From: Dyella psychrodurans
GTDB taxonomy: Bacteria; Pseudomonadota; Gammaproteobacteria; Xanthomonadales; Rhodanobacteraceae
DNA: 64,000 nucleotides
Assembly (NCBI RefSeq): GCF_003363265.1
Contig: NZ_QRBF01000007.1
Location: 62,001-126,000 of the forward strand
Direction of reading: 5' to 3'
Shown: piece by piece, positions 34,401 through 42,650 of the stretch
Position numbering within the stretch: position 1 is the first letter of the stretch
Layout: every line of letters begins with the position of its first letter
Translations under genes and position numbers: made by a program
The notes under the pieces: model-generated
What the model was told of the DNA's origin: nothing
What the model saw: only the letters and a program-made list of their open reading frames with translations
Databases searched by the model: none

Positions 34401-34621
34401 TGTCGCCGTGGATCACGTTCAACGGAAGCGTGACTTATCGACCTGCGAGGAATGTCGAGCTATCCATGTTGGTCAACAACATCGCCAACAAGATGCCGCC
34501 TTTCGATCCGACTTACGTTTCCTATCCGTACTTCAATTACGACAACTACAACGTCTATGGAAGGGAAATCTTGCTGCAGCTGGATTTGAAGTTCGGCGGA
34601 CAATCGCATCCGCTACGATGA
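31433..34621 (+). CDS. TonB-dependent receptor with STN signalling domain
   Basis: A 1062-residue outer-membrane receptor. After a long N-terminal export region (first hydrophobic stretch about residues 45-65, MMACGASLMVPVSVVVAS) it has a secretin/TonB short N-terminal (STN) domain (about 70-125, LYAIHAGDLRAALDALASQGDIQVVYSPDLAAG). The plug follows (about 150-290, with LDAVNVSG, FTLILVDGKPLADF and GGVINIVTK) and then a 22-strand barrel ending in LQLDLKFGG. STN domains contact FecR proteins in surface signalling, and a sigma/FecR pair lies 3 kb upstream. The ATG at 31433 is preceded by AGGAGAGGG; a GTG nine codons earlier is the alternative. The ligand is unknown. Confidence 0.9.
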   Translation: MGKPGLRRSHGRGASGTSFRAAARVVALHACLSGCAATWKRTVGMMACGASLMVPVSVVVASATEAPRHLYAIHAGDLRAALDALASQGDIQVVYSPDLAAGKTTQGISGRFTPVDALRQLLAGTGLTWKMVNDATFVLEPSLPFHPARSIPLSRNVPAAPRTLDAVNVSGSLIGNAAIQTATPTYTITSEDIKVRGFTSIADVLENSVLATGSVQGPQNAGSFTQGAQPISLFGLSPQFTLILVDGKPLADFGRLYNGTINFTSISNLPIAIVDHIDVMPGGASSIYGSQAIGGVINIVTKSRVDGGELSVRTGSFSDGGGANQRISFVYGHAFGRLRIVSAAEFDSASPIWGYQRPLTAGTDSGPAGATPPSVQAGILDFGTANTYTGNPLGYLSPPAGCDSHLFGNSTALANSNVPGQPGQYCGSRKLDGYVTYSNQSRSYDGMLKLDYRASEHVRLYSDVMLNWQQQRWFPGASAWFPDDLPQGAVEDAATGHYLYPEKFFAPEEMPGGAAGQMYRQDDLLYQADVGANGRLGDSDWDWDIYYLRTGDRTEVVEPLAIEKRIDAFFGGILGPVVGVDPATGLNMYNPNYKAFFSPISPAHYAGFTQGVGEFSNTWINNTRATISNASLFTLPGGDAGFAALIESGGEAWYEPVNPLYTQGSVFEHAATGGGGQRSHAASAFELNLPLLSLLTLDVSGRYDHYALDKGGDNHKFTYKAGVEFRPVDSFLVRGNYTTSFKAPDLSSIFLGPTDYYTTVTDYYQCAIAHAAACGSAYQYGVKGTTLPNPGLQPATAQSWTVGTVWSPVDNLSFSLDYLHIAIRDEVVQQDLDRLIRTDAQCLLGQLNADSAQCVAITNPVDGQVQRALGNGPITGVTTYYANLANEVTKSMVGSVRYQFSPWHIGSFSVQLDYNDMLKHEYQLASGQAPIDNLADPQYSSEFKNIASGSITWTSPGGRWTSTLYGHRYGPSPNYIAANDGAGVPGSGHLSPWITFNGSVTYRPARNVELSMLVNNIANKMPPFDPTYVSYPYFNYDNYNVYGREILLQLDLKFGGQSHPLR

Positions 34622-34958
34622 GCAGCATGAAGCTCTTTCTTCCATGAGAACGTAAGTTATGTGCAAGCAACACGCACACGTCAATTTCACGAAAGCATGA
34701 CCTCACAGTGCAGGGATTAGCAGCAAAGTGATGTCGCCATGCCGCGATACGTCACTTTGTCATGCCGCTATTTGCGTGCAGACACGGCAATACCGGGCAA
34801 AAAGGGCATCCAGGGCTTGGCACGGCACATGCTTTATCTCCATCGACCCTTTTTATGCGAGACGGCGGCCACTTTTTCGACCCGGGCGGGACTCAGGCAT
34901 CACCCGGCCAAAAAGGGAAAGAAGCGGGCGGCACCCAGGTTGTTGGAGACATCGAACC
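34622..34958. other. Intergenic region
   Basis: 337 bp between the TonB receptor and the deacetylase. No gene, RNA or clear repeat was recognised. The deacetylase frame is open through most of it, but the protein domain and a usable ribosome site (TTGGAGAC) begin only at its 3' end. Confidence 0.45.
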
Positions 34959-35747
34959 ATGGCCTTGTTAAGAACAAACACCTCTGAAACTCACATTTTC
35001 CATCGGCACATGCTGTCCGTCGCGCTTCTGCTGCTGTGGATCGTATGCCTGGTACTTACCGTCGAACGCAATACGCAAGCGCCGCTTTTTGTCCTGCACG
35101 AGAACAGCAGCCGGGTCACGCGTCTTGCACAGCATGATTGGCGCCGCGCAAGCGATTGGCTTGCCGGAAGGAAATATGCCGTGCTGACGTTCGACGACGG
35201 CCCTTATGGGCAAGGCGTGGATGAGCAGATTCTTGATGTGTTGCGCAAACATCATGCCCACGCCATATTCTTCGTGATCTGCAATCACCTGGACAAGGCT
35301 GATCCGGGACTGCTCAGCGAATTCGAGCGCAGTGGCCATGTGATCGGCAATCATAGCTACGATCACCTGAAACTCACGAAGCTTTCGGCCCCCGAGCTTC
35401 ATCAACAGATCGAAGGATGCAGCGAACGCATAGCGATGGCTACGGGTCATCGGCCAGCTTACTTTCGCCCACCTTGGGGCATAACATCAGCTGTCGTTAA
35501 GCAAGCCGCCGAATCGTCCGGCATGCAACAAGTGCTGTGGAATGCAAACAGCCAGGACAGCTGGCAGAACAAGCCCGAGCAGATTCTCCATTGGAGCCTC
35601 GAGCAGACTGAAGATGAGTCAATTCTGCTGATGCATAGCAAGCCGACTACCGTTGCGGTGCTCGATGAGACCTTGACCAAGCTGGAGGAGCGTGGATTTG
35701 AGTTTGTCCTGCCCGGTCAGCTTTCAGCAGAACGCTCCTACGACTGA
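34959..35747 (+). CDS. Membrane-anchored polysaccharide deacetylase (NodB domain)
   Basis: A 262-residue CE4-type deacetylase with an N-terminal membrane anchor (about residues 17-37, MLSVALLLLWIVCLVLTVE) and a NodB domain. The catalytic Asp and first metal Asp are Asp79-Asp80 in TFDDGPYG, the metal histidines are in HSYDH (HxxxH), and the conserved RPPWG follows. These enzymes remove N- or O-acetyl groups from chitin, peptidoglycan or exopolysaccharide in the periplasm. The ATG at 34959 was preferred over an upstream in-frame start because the anchor follows immediately. It converges with the histidine acid phosphatase gene. Confidence 0.88.
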   Translation: MALLRTNTSETHIFHRHMLSVALLLLWIVCLVLTVERNTQAPLFVLHENSSRVTRLAQHDWRRASDWLAGRKYAVLTFDDGPYGQGVDEQILDVLRKHHAHAIFFVICNHLDKADPGLLSEFERSGHVIGNHSYDHLKLTKLSAPELHQQIEGCSERIAMATGHRPAYFRPPWGITSAVVKQAAESSGMQQVLWNANSQDSWQNKPEQILHWSLEQTEDESILLMHSKPTTVAVLDETLTKLEERGFEFVLPGQLSAERSYD

Positions 35748-35777
35748 AGCTTCTTGCCAGGCGCGTCTTCGGGAACA

Positions 35778-37103
35778 TCAATGCACTGAACGCGATCCCG
35801 ATGCTTGCGCAATAAGTTTGGCCAGGCGATCCAACCGGCAATCGTAACGTGGCCCTGCACTGCTGCAACCCGGTATGAATATCGGGGCGATCTGTGGGGG
35901 ATGCGCCATATCCAGAGCAGTGCTGTTTCGCATCTGTTCCATGCTTTGGCTGGCGTAATAAGCGTTCACGATGTAGCGCGCGGGAACCCCGGTGCTGCGC
36001 AACTCGAACACCAAGGCGCCGCCTGTGAATGCTGGATCGGCTGGTTGTTCCGGAAGCATCCAGTGCAGGTTGAGCAGGCCTGCGAGCGTTTCGATATTCG
36101 TATCGTGACCGACGAGGAAGACCATCTTTGATTGTGCGGCGCCTATCGCATTGGGTAGCGCATGTGAATCGGTGGCCTGTTGCAATGTCGCCAGGATGCG
36201 AGTGGCCAGTTGCCCCGCGTAGGCCCTGGCGATAATCGGGGTGTGCAGCTCGATGTCGCTGAACGATGTATGCAGGGTCAGCAACTGGCCCAACTGAATG
36301 GGTGAAATGCGTCCCCACGCCACGTCGGACATGGGCATCCCCTGCACATATTCCAGAAAGAAGTTTTCCGCGAACGTGCTCGCGTTATGCAGCGGCGACT
36401 TGATGCTGACCAGGCCGTCTCCATGCGTTGCGGTAATGGAAGCAGGCTGGTCCAGCAGTATCTTTTTGCCAGCAGCCTGTGCGTCGCCGCAAGTGTGCGG
36501 AGCGCAATCGAGCAATATCGCTTGCATCTGCTTCAAGAGACCGGCATGGGCCAATGCCAGCCGCGCCGGATCGCCGCCGACACGTCCCAGTACCGCAGCG
36601 ACTGCCTCGGCACGATCATCATCGCTGGCGCCCGATGCGGCGTGCGAAAACAAGGCATCGGATCCTTGTTTCGCGGACGGATGAACATCGACGGCACAAC
36701 CCGGATCGAAGCCATCCATCAGGCCATGCGCGGACTCCAGCGTTCGCTCTTCGTCGTCTGCAACGACGTAGACGGACGATGTCAGGCATCCGTGATCGGA
36801 CAACAATCCGGCACGTGCATAGTAGGCACGGTACCAATGACCCATCAGACTCATGAGCTGCTTGCCGTGTGGCGTAAGGTAGCCCGGCGGTACCGGCCAC
36901 GTCGGCCAGGGTTTGCTGGAGAAGGCGTCGAGCGATTCGGGCGCGGTCGTGGGCGAGCGCACGCCGTGACGGCTGAGCACCACGACCAGTCGCAGGTCCC
37001 CAGGATTCTGCGTATCGGACGCATGGGCCATACCGCAGAGGCCGAATAGCGCGAGCAGGCATACACGGCCTTTGCGAAACCATGTGCGCATACGAAGCCT
37101 CAT
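35778..37103 (-). CDS. Periplasmic histidine acid phosphatase (phytase/AppA-like)
   Basis: A 441-residue branch-2 histidine phosphatase with a signal peptide (about residues 11-28, ending AHAS). The catalytic RHGxRxP is at residues 45-51 (SRHGVRSPT) and the proton-donor HD motif is in FLVGHDTNIETL in the last third. Scattered cysteine pairs (CLTSS, CAVD, CAPHTCGD, CSSAGPRYDC) suggest periplasmic disulfides. The family includes E. coli AppA phytase and glucose-1-phosphatase Agp. The ATG at 37103 has GGAG seven bases upstream. It is last in a minus-strand set with a beta-propeller and a TonB receptor, so release of phosphate or sugar from phosphate esters taken up at the surface is plausible. 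Confidence 0.9.
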   Translation of the reverse strand: MRLRMRTWFRKGRVCLLALFGLCGMAHASDTQNPGDLRLVVVLSRHGVRSPTTAPESLDAFSSKPWPTWPVPPGYLTPHGKQLMSLMGHWYRAYYARAGLLSDHGCLTSSVYVVADDEERTLESAHGLMDGFDPGCAVDVHPSAKQGSDALFSHAASGASDDDRAEAVAAVLGRVGGDPARLALAHAGLLKQMQAILLDCAPHTCGDAQAAGKKILLDQPASITATHGDGLVSIKSPLHNASTFAENFFLEYVQGMPMSDVAWGRISPIQLGQLLTLHTSFSDIELHTPIIARAYAGQLATRILATLQQATDSHALPNAIGAAQSKMVFLVGHDTNIETLAGLLNLHWMLPEQPADPAFTGGALVFELRSTGVPARYIVNAYYASQSMEQMRNSTALDMAHPPQIAPIFIPGCSSAGPRYDCRLDRLAKLIAQASGSRSVH

Positions 37104-37148
37104 GTGCCGATCTCCAGAAAATAGGGCCATCCGACGATCAGGCGCGCA

Positions 37149-38150
37149 TCACGGCGCGCCGACTACCAACACACCGAACGACGCCTGGGAGGCACCCTGC
37201 CCTTTCTCGGCGACATCCGGCGCTGCCAGATAGACGTGGTGCGTACCTTCGTCCACGGCCAGCGTGCGTGCGCCCTTTGCGGTGGCGACATTCGCGATCA
37301 CCGCGTAATGGTCGGCGTCGTCTTGCCTGATGACGGTCAGGGTGCCGTCGGCGTTGGAGCTGTACACCACACCCGCTCGCGCGTCATAGCCCGCGGCGTC
37401 CGGATCGTTGCCGATCGGAAGTACGGCGACGCGATGGCCGTCGTTGGCATCCATCACTACAAGATGCTGGTTGGCGCAGGCGGAGAACAGGCGCGCGTGC
37501 TTCACGTCGATGGCGAGCCCGGTCGGGCCTTCGCACGGCGTCAGCGACCATGACGCGATGACCTTGCCGGCATGTGCGTCGATTTCGGCGATCTTCGATG
37601 TGTCTTCGAGGTTGACGTAGATGTGCCCATGGTTGTCCGTGACCGCGAATTCGGGCTTGCCGGGCAACATCACCGATCCGGCTTCCTTTTGCGTCACCGG
37701 ATCGATCTCGCTTGCGCTGTTGCTGTGACCGTTGAAGGTCCACAGTTTGCCGCTCGCTTCGTCGAACAACATCGCATCCGGGCCTTTGCCAGTGATGGCA
37801 ATCGCGGGCTGAGGCTTCAGCGTGGCCAGGTCGAAGGGCATCACGCTGTTGCCGTGGCCGTTACTCACGTAGCCGCGATGCTGTTGGGCTACGAGTACGA
37901 CGCGGTGCGCGCCGATGGCACCGGGCACTTCGCCGACCAGCTTTCCGCTCGACGTGTCCATCACCATGACGCGATTGCCGCGCGCGATATAGAGGCGGTT
38001 CGTGCCTGCATCGAAGGTCAGGTAATCCCATTTACCCTCACCGCCGAGCACGTATCGTTGCAATACGCCGTAGGTCGAGGGTGCTGCCGCGGCCATACAG
38101 GCGGCGGAGGTCGCCATCAGACTCGCGAGCACGAGAGCCATTCGCTTCAT
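37149..38150 (-). CDS. Exported YncE-like beta-propeller protein
   Basis: A 333-residue protein with a signal peptide (about residues 1-22, ending CMAAAAP) and a seven-bladed YVTN/YncE-type propeller. Repeated blades show the pattern LYIARGNRVMVMDTSSGKLVGEV, YVSNGHGNSVMPFDLATLK and IYVNLEDTSKIAEIDAHAGKVI. No catalytic motif is visible; YncE-type proteins are binding platforms, in some cases for nucleic acid or quinone-linked partners. The gene lies 45 bp upstream of the acid phosphatase and 99 bp downstream of the TonB receptor, all on one strand, a combination often kept together in Xanthomonadales and Sphingomonads. Its role here is unknown. Confidence 0.85.
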   Translation of the reverse strand: MKRMALVLASLMATSAACMAAAAPSTYGVLQRYVLGGEGKWDYLTFDAGTNRLYIARGNRVMVMDTSSGKLVGEVPGAIGAHRVVLVAQQHRGYVSNGHGNSVMPFDLATLKPQPAIAITGKGPDAMLFDEASGKLWTFNGHSNSASEIDPVTQKEAGSVMLPGKPEFAVTDNHGHIYVNLEDTSKIAEIDAHAGKVIASWSLTPCEGPTGLAIDVKHARLFSACANQHLVVMDANDGHRVAVLPIGNDPDAAGYDARAGVVYSSNADGTLTVIRQDDADHYAVIANVATAKGARTLAVDEGTHHVYLAAPDVAEKGQGASQASFGVLVVGAP

Positions 38151-38249
38151 GGATGCTTTCCTTTTCAGTTATTGCTTGAGGAGATGCAGGGAGATCGACA
38201 TGGCAGGCCGGATGTCCGTCCGGCTTGCCCGGCATTCGCGCAACATCGA

Positions 38250-41144
38250 CTACAGGTGGATGCGCACGCCGGCGGTGAAGGTCTGGTCGTAGAACTCGCG
38301 CTGGATGGGTCGGTTGTTGGCCGCCGTCTCGGTGAACCGCAACTTGGTGTTGGTCAGATTCTTGGCGCCGAAGTACACCGAAAAGGTGTCGTTGAAGGCG
38401 TAGCTGGCGCCGAAGTCCAGCGACGTGCGCGCCGAGGAGTACTGATCGGCGTAAACGTTGGCGGGTGTTCCGTCCGCATTGGTGTATAGCGGACCGCCGA
38501 CGGTGAAGATGTTCTTGCTCTCGTAGTAGGCGCCGAGATCCAGGCGAAGACCGGCATAATCGTAAGTGAGCGCGAAGTTGGCCGTGTTGCGCGACGTGGA
38601 CGGCAACAGCGAATACACGCCAGGATGAATCTGTATGCGCGAGTCCACATAGGTGTAATTGGTATTCACGCCAAGCCCGCTCAACACGCCCGGCAGCCAC
38701 CGGAAACGATCCACGTACACCAGCTGCACGCCCCGCGCCCAGGCGGAGGAAATATTTTCGTAGCTGCTGAACGTGACCTGGGTACCGGGTGCGAAGACAT
38801 CGAGAATACCGACAGGGTTGGTCACCGTCTGGATGACGCCGGTTTGCACGATGTAGTTGGTCAATTGCTTGTCGAACACGCCCGCGTACGCCAGGCCGCC
38901 TTCCGGCAGGTAGTATTCCAGCGACATGTCGAAGTTATCGCTGTAGGTTGGCTTGAGCGTGGGATTGCCTTGGGACACCACATCGTTCACGTCGTCCACT
39001 TGTGTCGATGGCGTGACCTGCTGGAATCCCGGCCGGGCAATCGTCTTCGAATACACGACGCGACCGATCAGGTCGGTATCGAAACTGTATTTCGCCTGCA
39101 CGGTGGGAAAGAAATTGCCGTAGTTGCGATTGACGATGTTGGGCGAGTAGCTCACCAGCGCGCCATTGCTCGTCAGGATGTTCAAGCCTTCGTACTGCGC
39201 GTTGGTCAACTCGTAACGCACGCCGGCCAGCAGGCTCAGTTTTTCCATGGGCTGGAATGCGTATTCGCCGTAGCCCGCGTAGATATTCTCGCTGTCGTGA
39301 CCATGGGACTGGAGATCGCCCAGGAAGTCATTGGCCGAATTTTCGACGAACTGCCCGGGATTGGCACTGAAATAGTTGATCAGCGCCTGCGGGTTGATGA
39401 GTGGGCCGATGCTGTAGTGATTGTCGTAATACGTGATCGGCTGACCCATGGCAAACTGCGAGAACGGCAATGCCGCAGGGTTGTAGTCGAAATTCTGCTG
39501 ACTGTTGTTGCGCTCCCGCATCCGCGCATTCACCCCGAATTTGAGGTACTCGTTGTTGCTCTGGGCGAAGAAACTGGTGGGGATGGTGACGTTGTCGCCG
39601 ATGCTGTATTCCTGATCGTGATCGTGCTCGGTGCCGTTGCTGAAATCGTTCAGCGTGTATCCGTTCGGGTTGGTCGGATTCTGCCCTTGCAGGATGGAAT
39701 AGCTGGGATAGTTCGGGTTGGTGATGTTGTCGTACGAGACGATGGAGGCTCCCGATCCATCCGGATTGGAAGGATTGGGCGTCCCGTTGGCGAAATTGAT
39801 GCCGTAGTCGTAAGGCTTGTTGTACGAGCCGATCGACATCGCCAGATGGTAATCCGTACGCCAACTGCCGAAGTTGTTCTGGCCGCCGAGTATCATCACG
39901 CGCGAGTCGATCATTTCCTTTTCGTGCTCCGCGGACTTGGTGTAGGTGGCGTCGTCGATCAAGCCGTTCGGGTTATTCGGATCCGCCACCGGCGCCCCTG
40001 CGAAATCGAGTATCAGGCTGTCCCGGCTTTTCCGTTCGGTATAACCCGCGTCGAAGTAACGCGCATACCACTTGTCATCGTCGTCGGGCTGGAAATCCAG
40101 TTCGGCGCCGTAGCCATGGCGCGTGCGCTGATAGTTGTAGTAGCGCTGATCGAGATCGGTGAATGCCTTGTCCGGGACGCCCGATCCTTGTTGGTCGACG
40201 TAACCCGCTTCCACGTCGTCGATGCCGCGATGATCCTGGTAGTAATTGACCGTGCCGATAAAGGTGAAGGGTTTGTAGTTCTTGTCCGGGCCGAAGCGAA
40301 AGCCGCCGGTGAGCTCGTAATCCTTGATCGGCGTATCGCGCAGATTTTCCAGACCGGTGCCGAGCTGCAGATCGACGAACTGATCCCGATCCCTGGGCAT
40401 GGTCTTGGAGGTGATCTCGACGGTGCCACCCAGCGCTTCGGCATCCTGCTCGGGGAGATTGGTGTTGGTAATCGTCAGCGCGCCGACCAGGCCCGCAGGA
40501 ATCGAATCGAACGCCACCGCGCGACCGCCGCCGGTAGGCGTGGAAACGTTGGTGGGCATCAGGCGCACACCATCGAAGGTCGTGCTGTTGAGGTCCGCAT
40601 CCAGGCCGCGGATGTTCACGAAACGGCCTTCGCCCGTATCGGTTTCGAGCGAGACGCCCGGCAAGCGGCGCACCGCTTCGCCGGCGTTGACGTCCGGCAA
40701 TCGTTCGATCGCGGCGGCCGGCTGCACGAAGATCATGTTGGGCGCCTGCTGCTGCACGGCGCGCGCTTCCATATCCGCAGTCACGGGTGCACTGACGTTG
40801 ATCTGGTCCAGCGACTTGACGTCGGCGCCGAGCACAAAGTTCTCCATGGCGGGTGTGCCGGCGTCAACGGTAATTTTGCGTTGTAGCGCGCGCTGTCCGT
40901 CTACCTTGACCACAAGGGTATACGCGCCGGGAGCAACGCCTTGCAGCTGGTAGTTGCCGTTGGCGTCGGTGGTCGTCACTGCGCGGATCTCACGGATCTC
41001 CACGCGCGCCCCCGATATCGGCTTGTGTCCCGTGGCGATTTCCACATGTCCGCTCAGCGCGACCGAATCGGCGGCATTCACCATGATCGGCGCGGCCAGC
41101 GCGATCATTCCCAAAGCAAGCCTGCAAGCCTGTGCAAGTGACAT
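38250..41144 (-). CDS. TonB-dependent receptor with carboxypeptidase-like N-domain
   Basis: A 964-residue outer-membrane receptor. A signal peptide (about residues 1-25, ending VNAAD) is followed by a carboxypeptidase-regulatory-like beta domain (about 28-105, SGHVEIATGHKPISGARVEI), a plug (with AIERLPDVNAGEAVRRLPGV, FVNIRGL and LGGTVEITSKT) and the barrel, ending FTAGVRIHL. The plug pattern is that of the TonB-Xanth-Caul group. It has no STN domain, so it does not signal through FecR; instead a two-component system sits just upstream on the same strand. The ATG at 41144 follows GAGGG. Together with the phosphatase downstream, uptake of a phosphorylated ligand is inferred. Confidence 0.92.
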   Translation of the reverse strand: MSLAQACRLALGMIALAAPIMVNAADSVALSGHVEIATGHKPISGARVEIREIRAVTTTDANGNYQLQGVAPGAYTLVVKVDGQRALQRKITVDAGTPAMENFVLGADVKSLDQINVSAPVTADMEARAVQQQAPNMIFVQPAAAIERLPDVNAGEAVRRLPGVSLETDTGEGRFVNIRGLDADLNSTTFDGVRLMPTNVSTPTGGGRAVAFDSIPAGLVGALTITNTNLPEQDAEALGGTVEITSKTMPRDRDQFVDLQLGTGLENLRDTPIKDYELTGGFRFGPDKNYKPFTFIGTVNYYQDHRGIDDVEAGYVDQQGSGVPDKAFTDLDQRYYNYQRTRHGYGAELDFQPDDDDKWYARYFDAGYTERKSRDSLILDFAGAPVADPNNPNGLIDDATYTKSAEHEKEMIDSRVMILGGQNNFGSWRTDYHLAMSIGSYNKPYDYGINFANGTPNPSNPDGSGASIVSYDNITNPNYPSYSILQGQNPTNPNGYTLNDFSNGTEHDHDQEYSIGDNVTIPTSFFAQSNNEYLKFGVNARMRERNNSQQNFDYNPAALPFSQFAMGQPITYYDNHYSIGPLINPQALINYFSANPGQFVENSANDFLGDLQSHGHDSENIYAGYGEYAFQPMEKLSLLAGVRYELTNAQYEGLNILTSNGALVSYSPNIVNRNYGNFFPTVQAKYSFDTDLIGRVVYSKTIARPGFQQVTPSTQVDDVNDVVSQGNPTLKPTYSDNFDMSLEYYLPEGGLAYAGVFDKQLTNYIVQTGVIQTVTNPVGILDVFAPGTQVTFSSYENISSAWARGVQLVYVDRFRWLPGVLSGLGVNTNYTYVDSRIQIHPGVYSLLPSTSRNTANFALTYDYAGLRLDLGAYYESKNIFTVGGPLYTNADGTPANVYADQYSSARTSLDFGASYAFNDTFSVYFGAKNLTNTKLRFTETAANNRPIQREFYDQTFTAGVRIHL

Positions 41145-41300
41145 GTTCAAACCCTCGGATCGGTGGATGCGCCGCGCAGAAGGCAAGTGCGGCGCGTACC
41201 TTTTCGACACTAAGCGCGAGGGATGACAGCGAGAATGCAGCAGCTATACGAATCGGTAAGCTTCACTCGGATGCGTGATTTCTGCGGAAATATGTCGCGT

Positions 41301-42650
41301 TTATGTGAACCGCATCTCGATGGCCAAACCTGGCTTGCGATCGAACAGGGCAACCGGAACGCGATGCAGTTCGGCGATGGCGGCCACCAATGCCAGGCCC
41401 AGCCCGCTTCCCGGCGAGGTTCGACTGCTGTCGAGGCGCACGAAACGATGAAAGACACGTTTGTGATCGGTGGCAGGAATACCGGGACCCGTATCTTCGA
41501 CGCAGCCGATCACACCCTCGATGCTGGCCATGAGCGACAAGGTGATGCGTGTCCCCACCGGCGTATGGTGAATGGCATTTTCGATAAGGTTGGACAGCAT
41601 CTGCGTGAGCAATGCCTTGTCGCCCTTGAAGGCAAGCCCGGGTTGCACGCGCGCGCTCACAAAGTGCCCTGCGTCTTCGGCGACCGGCGCATAGGTGTCG
41701 GCCATCGATGAAAAGAGTTCGGACAGATCCACCGGTGCAAAGCCCGCCCGGCGCTCGCGCGCCTGGATGCGCGAAATGCGCAGCAGTGCGCCGAATGTCG
41801 CCAGCACGCCGTCGACATCGGCGATGGAGCGTTCGATGGCCGCACGTTGCTGCATCGGCTCATGATCGAGTTCGGCGGCGGACTCCAGCCGCTGGCGCAG
41901 GCGCGTGAGCGGCGTGCGAAGATCGTGCGCGATGTCGTTGGAGACTTGGCGCATGTTTTCCATCAAGGTGTGCACGCGCTCCAATATGCGGTTGAGGCGA
42001 CCCGCAAGGCGCACGAATTCGGCGCTGCCTCGCTCAAGACGCAAGGGTCCAACCTCCTCGCCCGTCACGATGCGTTCGGCGCGTGCGCTGAGGCGATCGA
42101 CGGACTTGACGAAAATGTGCCCTGCGATACCGCCCGATAGCAGGGCGAACAACATGGCCACGCCGACACTGAAGAAAAAGTAGCGGCCCAGGTTTTCGTC
42201 GAGTTCGCCGATGTCGCGATTGTCCCGCCCCACCGTCAACCACTTGCCGCCATCGAGGCGCGTCACAAAGAGATCGACTTGGTTGGCGTGGCCCTTGTGT
42301 ATGCCGTAGGCGTTGTGGATGGGTACGCGCTGCCAGCCCGCCATCGTCGGATGAAACAACAAGTTGCCCGCGATGTGGTTGCCGCCGGCATCCGATAACA
42401 GGTAATAATCCGCCCCTTCCTGCTTCACGGACAGGCGTTGCCGGATTTGCGGCTCCAAGGTACCGGCGCGCGCCGCTTCGCGCAGACTGGCGGTTTCCAC
42501 TTCGACAGCCGTGCGCAGCTGATCGGCCACATAGGTGTGAATCTCGCGCCAGACCAGCCCGAACAGTGCGGCGACGACCAGCGCGAACGCCAGCGCCTGC
42601 ATGGCGGCAACGCGGAATGTGGCAGTGCGGATGAAACTATTCGGATGCAC
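41301..42650 (-). CDS. Sensor histidine kinase
   Basis: A 449-residue membrane kinase: TM1 about residues 14-34, a periplasmic sensor of about 120 residues (35-156), TM2 about 157-181, HAMP (about 182-235), DHp with the phospho-His242 in NDIAHDLRTPLTRLRQ, and a HATPase domain with N-box NLIENAIHHT, G1 EDTGPGIP and G2 SGLGLALV. The start is the GTG at 42650, which overlaps the regulator's stop by 14 bases, so the pair is translationally coupled. The nearest downstream genes are the TonB receptor, beta-propeller and acid phosphatase on the same strand, which are the likely targets. Confidence 0.9.
   Translation of the reverse strand: MHPNSFIRTATFRVAAMQALAFALVVAALFGLVWREIHTYVADQLRTAVEVETASLREAARAGTLEPQIRQRLSVKQEGADYYLLSDAGGNHIAGNLLFHPTMAGWQRVPIHNAYGIHKGHANQVDLFVTRLDGGKWLTVGRDNRDIGELDENLGRYFFFSVGVAMLFALLSGGIAGHIFVKSVDRLSARAERIVTGEEVGPLRLERGSAEFVRLAGRLNRILERVHTLMENMRQVSNDIAHDLRTPLTRLRQRLESAAELDHEPMQQRAAIERSIADVDGVLATFGALLRISRIQARERRAGFAPVDLSELFSSMADTYAPVAEDAGHFVSARVQPGLAFKGDKALLTQMLSNLIENAIHHTPVGTRITLSLMASIEGVIGCVEDTGPGIPATDHKRVFHRFVRLDSSRTSPGSGLGLALVAAIAELHRVPVALFDRKPGLAIEMRFT

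Noticed and set aside
38625-40886. A 753-codon plus-strand frame
   Set aside because: Antisense to the TonB receptor at 38250-41144; the translation is low-complexity His/Arg/Val-rich and matches nothing.
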